Source: Bacteroides mediterraneensis (GTDB taxonomy: Bacteria; Bacteroidota; Bacteroidia; Bacteroidales; Bacteroidaceae). From it: a stretch of 64,000 nucleotides of DNA. This document shows, piece by piece, positions 53,003 to 62,219 of the stretch. A program made the translations under genes and the position numbers. How positions within the stretch are numbered: position 1 is the stretch's first letter; every line of letters starts with the position of its first letter. The stretch lies in the NCBI RefSeq assembly GCF_025993685.1, contig NZ_DAJPEN010000001.1, positions 3,782,001 through 3,846,000 on the forward strand. The letters are read 5' to 3'. The notes below the pieces were generated by a model. It saw only the letters and a program-made list of their open reading frames with translations. It searched no databases and was not told the DNA's origin.

Positions 53003-53920
53003 ATGGAAAAAATTATTGGCTTAATTGATGCTCCGTTTACTCCGTTTTATGAAAATGGGGAAGTAAACTATGAACCGATTGCTGCGTATGCAGCCATGCT
53101 GGCAAAAAACGGCCTGAAAGGCGTGTTCATCAACGGCTCATCCGGTGAAGGCTACATGCTGACAGAAGAAGAACGTATGAAACTGGCTGAACGCTGGATT
53201 GAAGTGGCTCCCGAAGGTTTCAAGATAATTGTACACGTGGGAAGCTGCTGCGTAAAGGCAAGCAAGATGCTGGCCGAACATGCACAGAAAATCGGTGCAT
53301 GGGGTATCGGTGCCATGGCTCCTCCTTTCCCGAAAATCGGCCGCATCGAAGAACTGGTGAAATACTGCGAAGAAATCGCAGCCGGAGCGCCGAATCTTCC
53401 ATTCTATTATTACCACATTCCGGCATTCAACGGTGCCTACCTGCCGATGGTAGAATTGCTGAAAGCGGTAGACGGACGTATTCCGAACTTTGCCGGTATC
53501 AAATATACGTACGAAAGCATTTATGAATACAACCAGTGCCGCCTGTACAAGAACGGCAAGTTCGACATGCTGCACGGACAAGATGAAACCATCCTTCCTT
53601 CACTGGCCATGGGCGGTGCACAGGGCGGTATCGGTGGAACGACCAACTACAACGGTATCAATCTGGTAGGCATCCTCGACGCCTGGAAAGCCGGCGACAT
53701 TGAAAAGGCTCGCGAATTGCAGAACTTCTCACAGGATGTCATCAACGTAATCTGTCACTACCGCGGCAACATCGTAGCCGGAAAACGGATTATGAAACTG
53801 ATTGGTCTGGACTTGGGCAAGAACCGTACGCCGTTCCAGAACATGACCGATGAAGAAGAAGCCCGCATGAAGGCGGAACTGGAAGCTATCAATTTCTTTG
53901 ACCGTTGCAACAAATTCTAA
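53003..53920 (+). CDS. nanA: N-acetylneuraminate lyase
   Basis: It splits N-acetylneuraminate into N-acetylmannosamine and pyruvate in the cytoplasm. The 305-residue TIM barrel belongs to the DapA/NanA class I aldolase family. The Schiff-base lysine is K167 in FAGIKYTYE, the catalytic tyrosine Y137 in FYYYHIPAFNG, and the carboxylate loop is NGSSGEGYML. These match the family closely. It is the first gene of nanA-nanE-nanT-yhcH-nanH; the B. fragilis equivalent is called nanL. Confidence 0.95.
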   Translation: MEKIIGLIDAPFTPFYENGEVNYEPIAAYAAMLAKNGLKGVFINGSSGEGYMLTEEERMKLAERWIEVAPEGFKIIVHVGSCCVKASKMLAEHAQKIGAWGIGAMAPPFPKIGRIEELVKYCEEIAAGAPNLPFYYYHIPAFNGAYLPMVELLKAVDGRIPNFAGIKYTYESIYEYNQCRLYKNGKFDMLHGQDETILPSLAMGGAQGGIGGTTNYNGINLVGILDAWKAGDIEKARELQNFSQDVINVICHYRGNIVAGKRIMKLIGLDLGKNRTPFQNMTDEEEARMKAELEAINFFDRCNKF

Positions 53921-53931
53921 ACATCGGCCTT

Positions 53932-55119
53932 ATGATGTGCATAGATACCTACGCAAAATACTGGGCGGAGAACTACAAAGAAGATCTCACCCACAACATC
54001 ATGCCTTTCTGGCTGAAATATGGTCTCGACAAGAAACACGGAGGTGTATATACCTGCGTGGCACGCGACGGACAGCTGTTCGACACCACCAAGTCGGTAT
54101 GGTTCCAGGGCCGTTTTGCCTTTATCTGCTCTTTTGCCTACAACCATGTGGAAAAGAACCCGGAATGGCTGGAAGCAGCCAGACTGACGCTGGATTTCAT
54201 TGAAAACCACTGTTTCGATACAGACGGAAGAATGTATTTCGAAGTCATGGCCGACGGCACGCCGCTCCGGAAAAGAAGATATGTGTTTTCTGAAAGCTTC
54301 GCCGCCATCGCCATGTCGGAATATGCACTGGCTACCGGCAACCAGGAATATGCGAAAAAAGCACTCGACCTGTTCAAGCGGATGCGTCATTTCCTGCACA
54401 CACCAGGCATTCTGGAACCGAAATACCTTCCGACTCTACAGGCACAGGGCCATTCCATCACCATGATCATGGTCAACGTGGCTTCCTGCATCAAGCAAGT
54501 GATTTCCGACCCGGAACTGGATGCCCAGATTGAAGAATCCATCCATGCGTTGAAAAATTACTTCATGCACCCGGAATTTAAGGCTTTACTTGAAATGGTA
54601 GGCCCTAAAGGAGAATTCATCGACACCATGAACGGACGTACCATCAACCCGGGACATTGCATCGAGACGTCCTGGTTCCTGTTCGACGTAGCCCGTAACA
54701 TGGGTGGTAACAAGGAGCTCATCGACATGGCACTGACCATTCTCGACTGGTCATGGGAATGGGGATGGGACAAGCAGTACGGAGGTATCATCAACTTCAA
54801 GGACTGCAAGAACCTGCCTCCTCAAGACTATTCACAGGACATGAAATTCTGGTGGCCGCAAACCGAAGCCATCATTGCCAACCTGTATGCCTACAAGCTG
54901 ACCAAAGACGAAAAATACCTGAAGCGCCATAAACAAATCAGTGAGTGGACGTATGCCCATTTTCCCGATAATGAGTTCGGCGAATGGTATGGATACCTGC
55001 ACCGCGACGGCACAGTAGCCCAACCCGCAAAAGGTAACTTGTTCAAAGGTCCTTTCCATATTCCAAGAATGATGGTCAAGGGATACACTTTATGTAAAGA
55101 AATACTTGCCGGAGAATAA
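53932..55119 (+). CDS. nanE: N-acylglucosamine 2-epimerase (ManNAc to GlcNAc)
   Basis: It epimerises N-acetylmannosamine directly to N-acetylglucosamine. This is the Bacteroides route, which avoids the ManNAc kinase used by E. coli. The protein is an (alpha/alpha)6 barrel of the AGE/renin-binding-protein family with about 395 residues from 53932; an in-frame ATG at 53905 would overlap the lyase gene. Landmarks: WFQGRFAFICSFAYN, RKRRYVFSESFAAIA, GRTINPGHCIETSWFL with the catalytic histidine region, and KFWWPQTEAI. Eleven bases separate it from nanA. Its stop codon lies inside a hairpin. Confidence 0.92.
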   Translation: MMCIDTYAKYWAENYKEDLTHNIMPFWLKYGLDKKHGGVYTCVARDGQLFDTTKSVWFQGRFAFICSFAYNHVEKNPEWLEAARLTLDFIENHCFDTDGRMYFEVMADGTPLRKRRYVFSESFAAIAMSEYALATGNQEYAKKALDLFKRMRHFLHTPGILEPKYLPTLQAQGHSITMIMVNVASCIKQVISDPELDAQIEESIHALKNYFMHPEFKALLEMVGPKGEFIDTMNGRTINPGHCIETSWFLFDVARNMGGNKELIDMALTILDWSWEWGWDKQYGGIINFKDCKNLPPQDYSQDMKFWWPQTEAIIANLYAYKLTKDEKYLKRHKQISEWTYAHFPDNEFGEWYGYLHRDGTVAQPAKGNLFKGPFHIPRMMVKGYTLCKEILAGE

Positions 55120-55128
55120 TCCGGCAAG
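55105..55128 (+). other. Intra-operon hairpin spanning the nanE stop codon
   Basis: CTTGCCGG (55105-55112) and CCGGCAAG (55121-55128) form a perfect 8-bp stem with the nanE TAA in the 8-base loop. Only TTTC follows, so it is more likely a partial attenuator or mRNA-processing or stability element than a full terminator. Confidence 0.55.
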
Positions 55129-55158
55129 TTTCATCATTAATCTGAATAACCATAATAT

Positions 55159-56397
55159 ATGAAGAACTCTAAGATTTATCCTTGGGTTGTAGTAGGACTG
55201 CTGTGGGGCGTGGCGTTGCTCAACTATATGGACCGGCAAATGCTCAGCACCATGAAGGAGGCCATGCAGATGGATATCACGGAACTGCAATCGGCTACCA
55301 ACTTCGGTCGTCTGATGGCGATTTTTCTCTGGATTTACGCATTGATGAGTCCGGTTTCGGGGGTCATTGCCGACCGTTTGAACCGTAAATGGTTGATTGT
55401 GGGAAGTTTGTTCGTATGGTCTTCCGTCACCTACCTGATGGGAGTGGCCGAAACCTTCAACCAGATTGTCTGGCTGCGTGCCTTGATGGGAGTGAGCGAA
55501 GCACTCTACATCCCCGCCGGACTTTCCCTGATTGCAGACTACCACACCGGAAAATCTCGCTCTCTGGCTGTAGGCATCCACATGACCGGCCTGTACACAG
55601 GCCAGGCCATCGGGGGATTCGGAGCTACCGTAGCTGAAGCTGTCTCCTGGCATACTACTTTCCATTGGTTCGGTATCATCGGGATAGCCTACGCCGTGAT
55701 TCTGATGTTATTCCTACACGATAAGAAGACGGAATCCATCCCCACAGAAAAATTGCAAGCTACACCTCATAAAGAAAAAGAAAGCGTTTTCACCAGTCTG
55801 AAATCCTTGCTGACCAATGTGGCTTTCTGGGTAATCTTGCTCTATTTTGCCGCTCCAAGCCTTCCCGGATGGGCTACCAAAAACTGGCTCCCGACCTTGT
55901 TTGCTGAAAACCTCGACCTGCCGATGTCGCAGGCTGGCCCTATCTCTACCATTACGATTGCCGTTTCTTCCTTCATCGGTGTCATCATCGGCGGTCCGTT
56001 GTCCGACCGATGGGTACAAAAAAACCTGCGCGGACGTATATATACTGGGGCCATCGGTTTGGGACTGACCATTCCTTCCCTGCTCTTATTAGGCTTCGGA
56101 CATAATCTGGTGGCTGTAGTGGGTGCCGGACTGCTGTTCGGTATCGGATATGGCATCTTCGACACCAACAACATGCCTATCCTCTGCCAGTTTGTATCAC
56201 ACAGACAAAGAGCCACGGCATACGGAGTGATGAACATGGTGGGAGTCTCTGCCGGTGCCTTCATCACACATCTACTGGGCCGTTGGGGAGACAACGGCAG
56301 CCTGGGAGCCGGTTTTGCCATGCTGGCTATTGTAGTGGCTGTCGCTCTCTGCGTGCAATTATACTTCCTGCGCCCCAAGACAGACAATATGGAATAA
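55159..56397 (+). CDS. nanT: Major facilitator sialic-acid transporter
   Basis: A 412-residue inner-membrane symporter with twelve predicted helices. MFS landmarks are NYMDRQMLSTMKEAMQ in helix 1, the loop GVIADRLNRKWLIVGS, and its counterpart GGPLSDRWVQKNLRGR in the second half. It resembles the anion/sugar-acid branch rather than E. coli NanT, as in the B. fragilis nan operon. Its position between the epimerase and the YhcH gene, with short gaps, supports N-acetylneuraminate uptake. Confidence 0.88.
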   Translation: MKNSKIYPWVVVGLLWGVALLNYMDRQMLSTMKEAMQMDITELQSATNFGRLMAIFLWIYALMSPVSGVIADRLNRKWLIVGSLFVWSSVTYLMGVAETFNQIVWLRALMGVSEALYIPAGLSLIADYHTGKSRSLAVGIHMTGLYTGQAIGGFGATVAEAVSWHTTFHWFGIIGIAYAVILMLFLHDKKTESIPTEKLQATPHKEKESVFTSLKSLLTNVAFWVILLYFAAPSLPGWATKNWLPTLFAENLDLPMSQAGPISTITIAVSSFIGVIIGGPLSDRWVQKNLRGRIYTGAIGLGLTIPSLLLLGFGHNLVAVVGAGLLFGIGYGIFDTNNMPILCQFVSHRQRATAYGVMNMVGVSAGAFITHLLGRWGDNGSLGAGFAMLAIVVAVALCVQLYFLRPKTDNME

Positions 56398-56412
56398 TAA
56401 AACTTTGAAAAT

Positions 56413-56859
56413 ATGATTGTTTCCAATTTACAAAACAGTGCCCGGATTGAAGCACTCCACCCTCTGTTCAAACAGTTGTTTGATTATGTGAAAAGTCATG
56501 ACCTTCTGCATACTCCATGTGGAAGAATCGAGCTGGACGGGAACAACCTGTTCATCAACAATGTGAACCCCACGTGTGTAAAGGCATCCGAACAGGTGCT
56601 CGAAGTACACCGTGACTACATTGACATACACATCCTGCTGGAAGGAAAAGAACGTATCGGCTGGAAAGCGATGGAAGATGTCTGCCAACTGAAACAAGCT
56701 TACCAGGAAGAAGGAGATTGCGCCCTCTATACAGACACTCCCACCTGTTTCGTGGACCTGCTTCCGGGACAGTTCCTGATTGTCTATCCGGAAGACCCTC
56801 ATGCTCCAGTCATCGGAGAAGGAAAAATCAGAAAACTGATAGCTAAAGTAAAAATCTAA
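56413..56859 (+). CDS. YhcH/YjgK/YiaL-family protein (sialic-acid anomerase-like)
   Basis: A 148-residue cytoplasmic cupin-fold protein. HRDYIDIHILLEGKERIGW and YPEDPHAPVIGEG hold the conserved histidines and acidic residues of the metal site. The E. coli homologue in the nan operon has been linked to anomerisation of sialic acid; older annotation calls the family 'beta-galactosidase subunit beta'. It lies 15 bases after the transporter gene and 15 before the sialidase gene, so an auxiliary role in sialic-acid use is well supported by context. Confidence 0.85.
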   Translation: MIVSNLQNSARIEALHPLFKQLFDYVKSHDLLHTPCGRIELDGNNLFINNVNPTCVKASEQVLEVHRDYIDIHILLEGKERIGWKAMEDVCQLKQAYQEEGDCALYTDTPTCFVDLLPGQFLIVYPEDPHAPVIGEGKIRKLIAKVKI

Positions 56860-56874
56860 CCTACAACCCTAATT

Positions 56875-58497
56875 ATGAGAAAATTACTTTCCTTATGTAT
56901 CGGAATGATGTCTATCGGGCTGCAGGCTGCAGACACGGTATTTGTGAAAACCCCACAGGTGCCCATCCTGATAGAACGGCATGACAATGTGCTGGCTTAC
57001 CTGCGTCTTGACGCAAAGGAAACCCAGACACTGGAAAATGTCACCCTTACTTTTGACAAGAATGTGCCGCTTTCACAGATAAAAGCCGTCAAGTTATATT
57101 ATGGAGGAACAGACGCTCCCCAGGATAGAGGAAAAAAACGGTTCGCTCCGGTGGAATACATTTCTAGCCATACTCCTGGCCAAACCTTGTCGGCAAATCC
57201 TTCTTATTCCATCAAGAAAGCGGAGGTAACACCTAAGACCAGCACCCTTACCCTGGAAGGCAAGCAAAACTTGTTTCCCGGATACAATTTCTTCTGGATC
57301 AGCATCGAAATGCAACCTACGGCCTCACTGCAAACCAAAATTTCTGCAGAAGTCGCTCAAGTGAAAGCTGACGGGAAAATCCTGCCCACCAAGAACGTAG
57401 CAGGACAGAAAGTGATACAAAGAATGGGGGTCGGCGTACGTCACGCAGGTGACGACGGTTCCGCCGCCTTCCGTATCCCCGGTCTGGTAACCACCAACAA
57501 AGGCACTCTTCTGGGCGTATACGATGTACGCTACAACAGCAGCGTAGATTTGCAAGAACACATCGACATCGGCCTCAGCCGTAGTACGGATGGAGGAAAG
57601 ACTTGGGAAAAGATGCGCCTGCCTCTGTCCTTTAAAGAATATGGAGGACTTCCATCGGCTCAGAACGGTGTAGGTGACCCTTCCATATTAGTAGACACCA
57701 AGACAAATACAATATGGATTGTAGCAGCCTGGACGCACGGGATGGGTAACCAACGAGCCTGGTGGAGTTCTCACCAAGGCATGGACTTGAACCATACAGC
57801 CCAGCTGGTACTTGCCAAAAGTACGGATGACGGAAAGACCTGGTCCGCCCCCATCAACATCACCGAGCAAGTGAAACTTCCGGAATGGTATTTCCTGCTT
57901 CAGGGACCGGGACGAGGTATCACCATGGAAGACGGTACCTTGGTGTTCCCCATCCAGTTCATCGACAAGACCCGTATTCCGAATGCAGGCATCATGTATA
58001 GCAAAGACCATGGAAAGACCTGGACCATCCACCACCATGCACGTACCAATACCACAGAAGCGCAGGTGGCTGAACTCGAACCTGGCACCCTCATGCTGAA
58101 CATGCGTGACAACCGGGGAGGAAGCCGGGCTGTATATACCACACAGGATTTAGGCAAGACGTGGAAAGAACATGAATCTTCCCGTACGGCCCTGATAGAG
58201 CCTGTATGTATGGCCAGTCTGATCAGCGTGAAAGCCAAGGACAACGTGCTGGGGAAAGACCTGCTGATTTTCTCCAACCCCAACTCAACCAGCGCGCGAA
58301 AGGACATGACCATCAAAATCAGTCTCGACGGAGGAAAGACCTGGAGTCCGGAACATCAGTTACTATTGGATGAAGGATATAACTGGGGTTATTCCTGCCT
58401 GACCATGATTGATAAAGAAACTATCGGTATATTGTATGAAAGCAGCGTGGCCCACATGACGTTCCAAAGTATCAAGCTCCACGATATTGTAAAATAA
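56875..58497 (+). CDS. nanH: Secreted exo-alpha-sialidase, GH33
   Basis: It releases terminal sialic acid from host glycans. It has 540 residues with a signal peptide (about 1-18). An N-terminal beta domain (about 20-175) of the kind found ahead of bacterial BNR sialidases is followed by the six-bladed propeller. FRIPGLV carries the first arginine of the carboxylate triad. Five Asp boxes are visible: STDGGKTW, STDDGKTW, SKDHGKTW, TQDLGKTW and SLDGGKTW. It ends the nan operon and is followed by a terminator. Confidence 0.95.
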   Translation: MRKLLSLCIGMMSIGLQAADTVFVKTPQVPILIERHDNVLAYLRLDAKETQTLENVTLTFDKNVPLSQIKAVKLYYGGTDAPQDRGKKRFAPVEYISSHTPGQTLSANPSYSIKKAEVTPKTSTLTLEGKQNLFPGYNFFWISIEMQPTASLQTKISAEVAQVKADGKILPTKNVAGQKVIQRMGVGVRHAGDDGSAAFRIPGLVTTNKGTLLGVYDVRYNSSVDLQEHIDIGLSRSTDGGKTWEKMRLPLSFKEYGGLPSAQNGVGDPSILVDTKTNTIWIVAAWTHGMGNQRAWWSSHQGMDLNHTAQLVLAKSTDDGKTWSAPINITEQVKLPEWYFLLQGPGRGITMEDGTLVFPIQFIDKTRIPNAGIMYSKDHGKTWTIHHHARTNTTEAQVAELEPGTLMLNMRDNRGGSRAVYTTQDLGKTWKEHESSRTALIEPVCMASLISVKAKDNVLGKDLLIFSNPNSTSARKDMTIKISLDGGKTWSPEHQLLLDEGYNWGYSCLTMIDKETIGILYESSVAHMTFQSIKLHDIVK

Positions 58498-58525
58498 TTT
58501 ATTATATAATAGATTTGATTAAAAA

Positions 58526-58555
58526 GGGAATATTTATTACAATATTCCCTTTTTA
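58526..58555 (+). terminator. Terminator of the nan operon
   Basis: GGGAATATT (58526-58534) and AATATTCCC (58541-58549) form a 9-bp stem followed by a T run, 28 bases after the sialidase stop. Confidence 0.85.
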
Positions 58556-58708
58556 TTTGCTGATAATCAGATAATATCATTCTTACTCTCTATTTATTTA
58601 CGAATCTTAAAGACGATTCTTAAATAAATGAATATTCATAAAGCAAGTAGATAAATAAAATAACACCCAGATAAAAAGCAATATTTTATAAAATATTTTA
58701 TCAAATAA

Positions 58709-58740
58709 TTGTGATATCAAATTTTTTATTTATATATTTG
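58709..58740 (+). promoter_or_regulatory. Predicted promoter of the second susC
   Basis: TTG (58709-58711) and TATATTTG (58733-58740) form a promoter with a 21-base spacer. The leader would be about 90 bases. The rest of the 342-base gap (58498-58839) is very AT-rich and shows nothing else beyond the nan terminator. Confidence 0.6.
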
Positions 58741-58839
58741 TCGCATGCAAATAGATATATTAATAAAATCGACTAAAAAAGACTTTAAGTTAGCCTAAAT
58801 CCTTCAATCGCAAACTTTAACCTTATATATACAAGAGTT

Positions 58840-61800
58840 ATGAATAAAAAAATGAAGTCAGTCGGCATGTGTCTGTTGTTGGGTAGTTTATCCACGGGGA
58901 TGACGTATGCGGACTTATCCACCAACAAAGCTGAAATTGACATTGTACAACAATCGGGTATATGTCAAGGTATTGTGAAAGATGCAACAGGCGAGTCTGT
59001 CATCGGTGCTTCCGTGATAGTGAAAGGAACTACCAACGGAACGATTACAGACATCGACGGTAAGTTCTCTTTGTCGAACGTAAAGAAAGGAGATGTTATT
59101 GAAATTTCTTTCGTAGGATATATTGCACAAACGATTAAATGGAATGGAACCCCAATCAACGTTATCTTGAAAGAGGATACTCAGACTTTGGAAGAAGTGG
59201 TTGTGACGGGATATGGAGGTTCCCAGAAACGAGCTGCACTGACTACGGCTATCTCTAAAATGGATGACCAGGTGTTGAAAAACGCAGCCATGAGTAATGC
59301 TGGACAAGCCCTGCAAGGTTCAGTAACCGGTTTACGCGTAATCAATACCACCGGACAACCGGGTGCAGAGCCTGATATCACACTGCGTGGTGGAGCTACC
59401 ATTACTGGAAGTAACAGTAAAGCTTTGATTGTTGTGGATGGTATCATCCGTGACAGCATGAGTGACATCAACCCTTCTGACATTGAATCCATACAGGTAT
59501 TGAAAGACGCTGCTTCTACCGCTATTTATGGTGCCCGTGCCAACGGAGGTGTTATTCTGGTAGAAACAAAGAGTGGAAAAGCCGGCAAGGCATCAGTAAA
59601 CTATAAGTTCAAACTGGGTGTAAACTTTGCTCGTTATGGATATGAGTTCTGTAATGCACACGATTATTTGTACTATAACCGCTTGGGATATAAGCGTTAT
59701 ACCAACAACGTGCCTGGAGCAGCCAACGTAGATACGCAAACAGGTTACGGTACACAAAACAACCTGATTGATGTTCAATATCTCACCAATGAAAATTCTT
59801 ATTTACAAAATGAAGGATGGCTGGTGATGGACGATCCCTATTACGAAGGTAAACAACTTCTTTATAAAGATTATAGTGGTCAGCTGGATGATGCGGTTTT
59901 TGCTAATACCGCCTTGACGCAAGATCATTATGTAAATATTACTGGAGGAAATGATAAAGGGACTTACATGGCCAGCATGGGATACTACAATGAAGATGGT
60001 CAGATTAAAGGAACTGGATACAAACGATTCAACGGATCGGTAAGCGGAACTTACAAAATTTTCCCATTCTTAAATGTAAAAGCCGGAGCCACCTACACAT
60101 GGTCACAACAGCCTTCTTTGTGGATTGGTTCATACGAACTCTTCTATCGTACCCGTTCACAACGTCCGACATGGAACCCATATAACGAAGACGGAACTCC
60201 AGCTTCAGGATGGGGAACCGGCGATGGTAATCCTGAATATTATCGGGACAAGCTGACAAGTGAAGATGGAACTCGCAAAGCTACCTATAACTTTGGATTC
60301 GACCTGGACATCATTCCTAAGAAGTTGGTATTCAGCGGGAACACCTCTCTTTACCATTATGACTATCAATATGAAACATTCAACAAGTCATACCAGCTAC
60401 AGACTTCTTCCACACCGACCAACACACGTGAAGCAAGTGCTCAAATACAGCGTTATACCCAAATCCAAGTAAATGGAACATTAAATTACAAAGATACCTT
60501 CAAAGAAAAACATAACTTGGACGTAATGGTAGGTAGCGAATACTTCGGTTACAACCAATTTACCATGCAGGCAAAGACTCAGAATTCTCCGACGGATGAT
60601 ATTCCGACTCTGAATGCAGGCGCTACCCGTACATATACTACATCCGAAAAAACCGGTTATCGTATTGCCTCCGTATTTGGTCGTGTAAATTACAACTATC
60701 AGATGAAATATCTGTTGTCTTTGGTAGCCCGCTATGATGGTATCTCTCGCTTGAAAGATAACCGCTGGGGCTTCTTCCCTGGTGTTTCTGTCGGATGGAA
60801 TGTTACAGAAGAAGATTTCTGGAAGGAATCTAAGATTTCAGATGTCATCAGCAACATCAAGCCGCGCCTGAGTTATGGAGTAAACGGTAACGTAAATGGC
60901 ATTGGAAACTTTGATATTTATGGAGTGTACAAGCAAATCGGAGCTGGAACGTATAATGGAGCAACCGCATACTACAACTCAGCACTGATAAACACTGGAT
61001 TAAGATGGGAACAGAGCCGTTCATTTGAAGCTGGTCTGGATTTGGGCTTTTTCAATAACCGATTGAGCTTCATTCTGGACTATTACAACAGAACAACCGA
61101 CGATTTGCTGACAGATGTAAATCTGCCTGCTTATACCGGTTTTTCAACCATGAAAACCAACTTGGGAAGACTGCGTAACTCCGGATTTGAAATGGAAGTA
61201 AGAGCTAATATTCTTTCCAATGTAAAAGGATTTAACTGGGAAGTTTCTGCTAACTTAACTTCCGTATCCAACAAAGTGTTGAAGTTACCGACCAGTGACA
61301 AACCTTTTAATCAGATTGATGGTTATGAAGTTGCAGCCGGACTATATAACCCAGAAACAGGAGAAACTCCAACCAAATGGATTGGTGGTTACCGAGAAGG
61401 TGGTAAACTGGGAGACATGGTAGGCTATGTACAAAACCATATCTTCAGAGACTGGAATGACGTAAAAGCAAACGCCAATATGATTATTGATGAAGTGGCT
61501 AACCTATATGGACCAGGTATGGCGAATGAAATCAACCCACAAACAGGTGTCACTTACGCTGAATCCAACGGATGGAAACCTATCGAACCCGGAGATGTAT
61601 GCTGGGAAGACATCAATAAAGATGGAAAAATCAATAGCCTTGACCGCGCTGTTGTAGGTAATATCTTCCCGAAAGTAACCGGTGGATTCTCTACTACTTT
61701 ATCTTACAAGAATTGGTCTTTGTACGCACGATTCGACTATGCATTAGGTCACACTATCTACAACGATTTAAAAGCTCGTTCTTTAGGACAGTACCAAGGA

Positions 61801-62205
61801 CAATTTAACATCATTGATAAAGTACACGATACGTGGAGCGAAACCAATCCGGATACAGACCTTCCGGTATTCACTTATGCTGACCAGTTGAACAAGAAAA
61901 ACATCACCCGTTCAAACAATGGAAACACAGCTGTCGATAATAACAGCTCACGCTTCTATGAGAAAGGGGATTATCTAGCTTTACGAGAAATCACATTGAG
62001 TTATTCTTTACCCAAAAAATGGATTGGTAAAGCAGGCATGCAAGACGCTTCTGTATATGTAACCGGCCAAAATCTGTTCTATATCACAGGATATGATGGC
62101 GTTTCCCCGGAACCGGCCGTATCTACGACCTATGGAAGAGGTATCGATAATGGACGTTATCCTACTCCAAGAACCGTATTGTTTGGCTTATCTGTAACAT
62201 TCTGA
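58840..62205 (+). CDS. SusC/RagA-family TonB-dependent outer-membrane glycan transporter (second)
   Basis: A 1121-residue importer that works with the SusD protein encoded next. A signal peptide (about 1-25) precedes a carboxypeptidase-regulatory-like domain (about 42-115: GIVKDATGESVIGASVIV), then EVVVTGYGGSQKRAAL, the plug with SIQVLKDAASTAIYGARANG, and a barrel ending LFGLSVTF. No anti-sigma FecR-like extension is present and no ECF or hybrid sensor gene is in view, so regulation is not apparent. Next to nan genes, a sialylated or fucosylated host glycan is the likely cargo, by inference. Confidence 0.95.
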   Translation: MNKKMKSVGMCLLLGSLSTGMTYADLSTNKAEIDIVQQSGICQGIVKDATGESVIGASVIVKGTTNGTITDIDGKFSLSNVKKGDVIEISFVGYIAQTIKWNGTPINVILKEDTQTLEEVVVTGYGGSQKRAALTTAISKMDDQVLKNAAMSNAGQALQGSVTGLRVINTTGQPGAEPDITLRGGATITGSNSKALIVVDGIIRDSMSDINPSDIESIQVLKDAASTAIYGARANGGVILVETKSGKAGKASVNYKFKLGVNFARYGYEFCNAHDYLYYNRLGYKRYTNNVPGAANVDTQTGYGTQNNLIDVQYLTNENSYLQNEGWLVMDDPYYEGKQLLYKDYSGQLDDAVFANTALTQDHYVNITGGNDKGTYMASMGYYNEDGQIKGTGYKRFNGSVSGTYKIFPFLNVKAGATYTWSQQPSLWIGSYELFYRTRSQRPTWNPYNEDGTPASGWGTGDGNPEYYRDKLTSEDGTRKATYNFGFDLDIIPKKLVFSGNTSLYHYDYQYETFNKSYQLQTSSTPTNTREASAQIQRYTQIQVNGTLNYKDTFKEKHNLDVMVGSEYFGYNQFTMQAKTQNSPTDDIPTLNAGATRTYTTSEKTGYRIASVFGRVNYNYQMKYLLSLVARYDGISRLKDNRWGFFPGVSVGWNVTEEDFWKESKISDVISNIKPRLSYGVNGNVNGIGNFDIYGVYKQIGAGTYNGATAYYNSALINTGLRWEQSRSFEAGLDLGFFNNRLSFILDYYNRTTDDLLTDVNLPAYTGFSTMKTNLGRLRNSGFEMEVRANILSNVKGFNWEVSANLTSVSNKVLKLPTSDKPFNQIDGYEVAAGLYNPETGETPTKWIGGYREGGKLGDMVGYVQNHIFRDWNDVKANANMIIDEVANLYGPGMANEINPQTGVTYAESNGWKPIEPGDVCWEDINKDGKINSLDRAVVGNIFPKVTGGFSTTLSYKNWSLYARFDYALGHTIYNDLKARSLGQYQGQFNIIDKVHDTWSETNPDTDLPVFTYADQLNKKNITRSNNGNTAVDNNSSRFYEKGDYLALREITLSYSLPKKWIGKAGMQDASVYVTGQNLFYITGYDGVSPEPAVSTTYGRGIDNGRYPTPRTVLFGLSVTF

Positions 62206-62219
62206 AAAAAATAACGATT

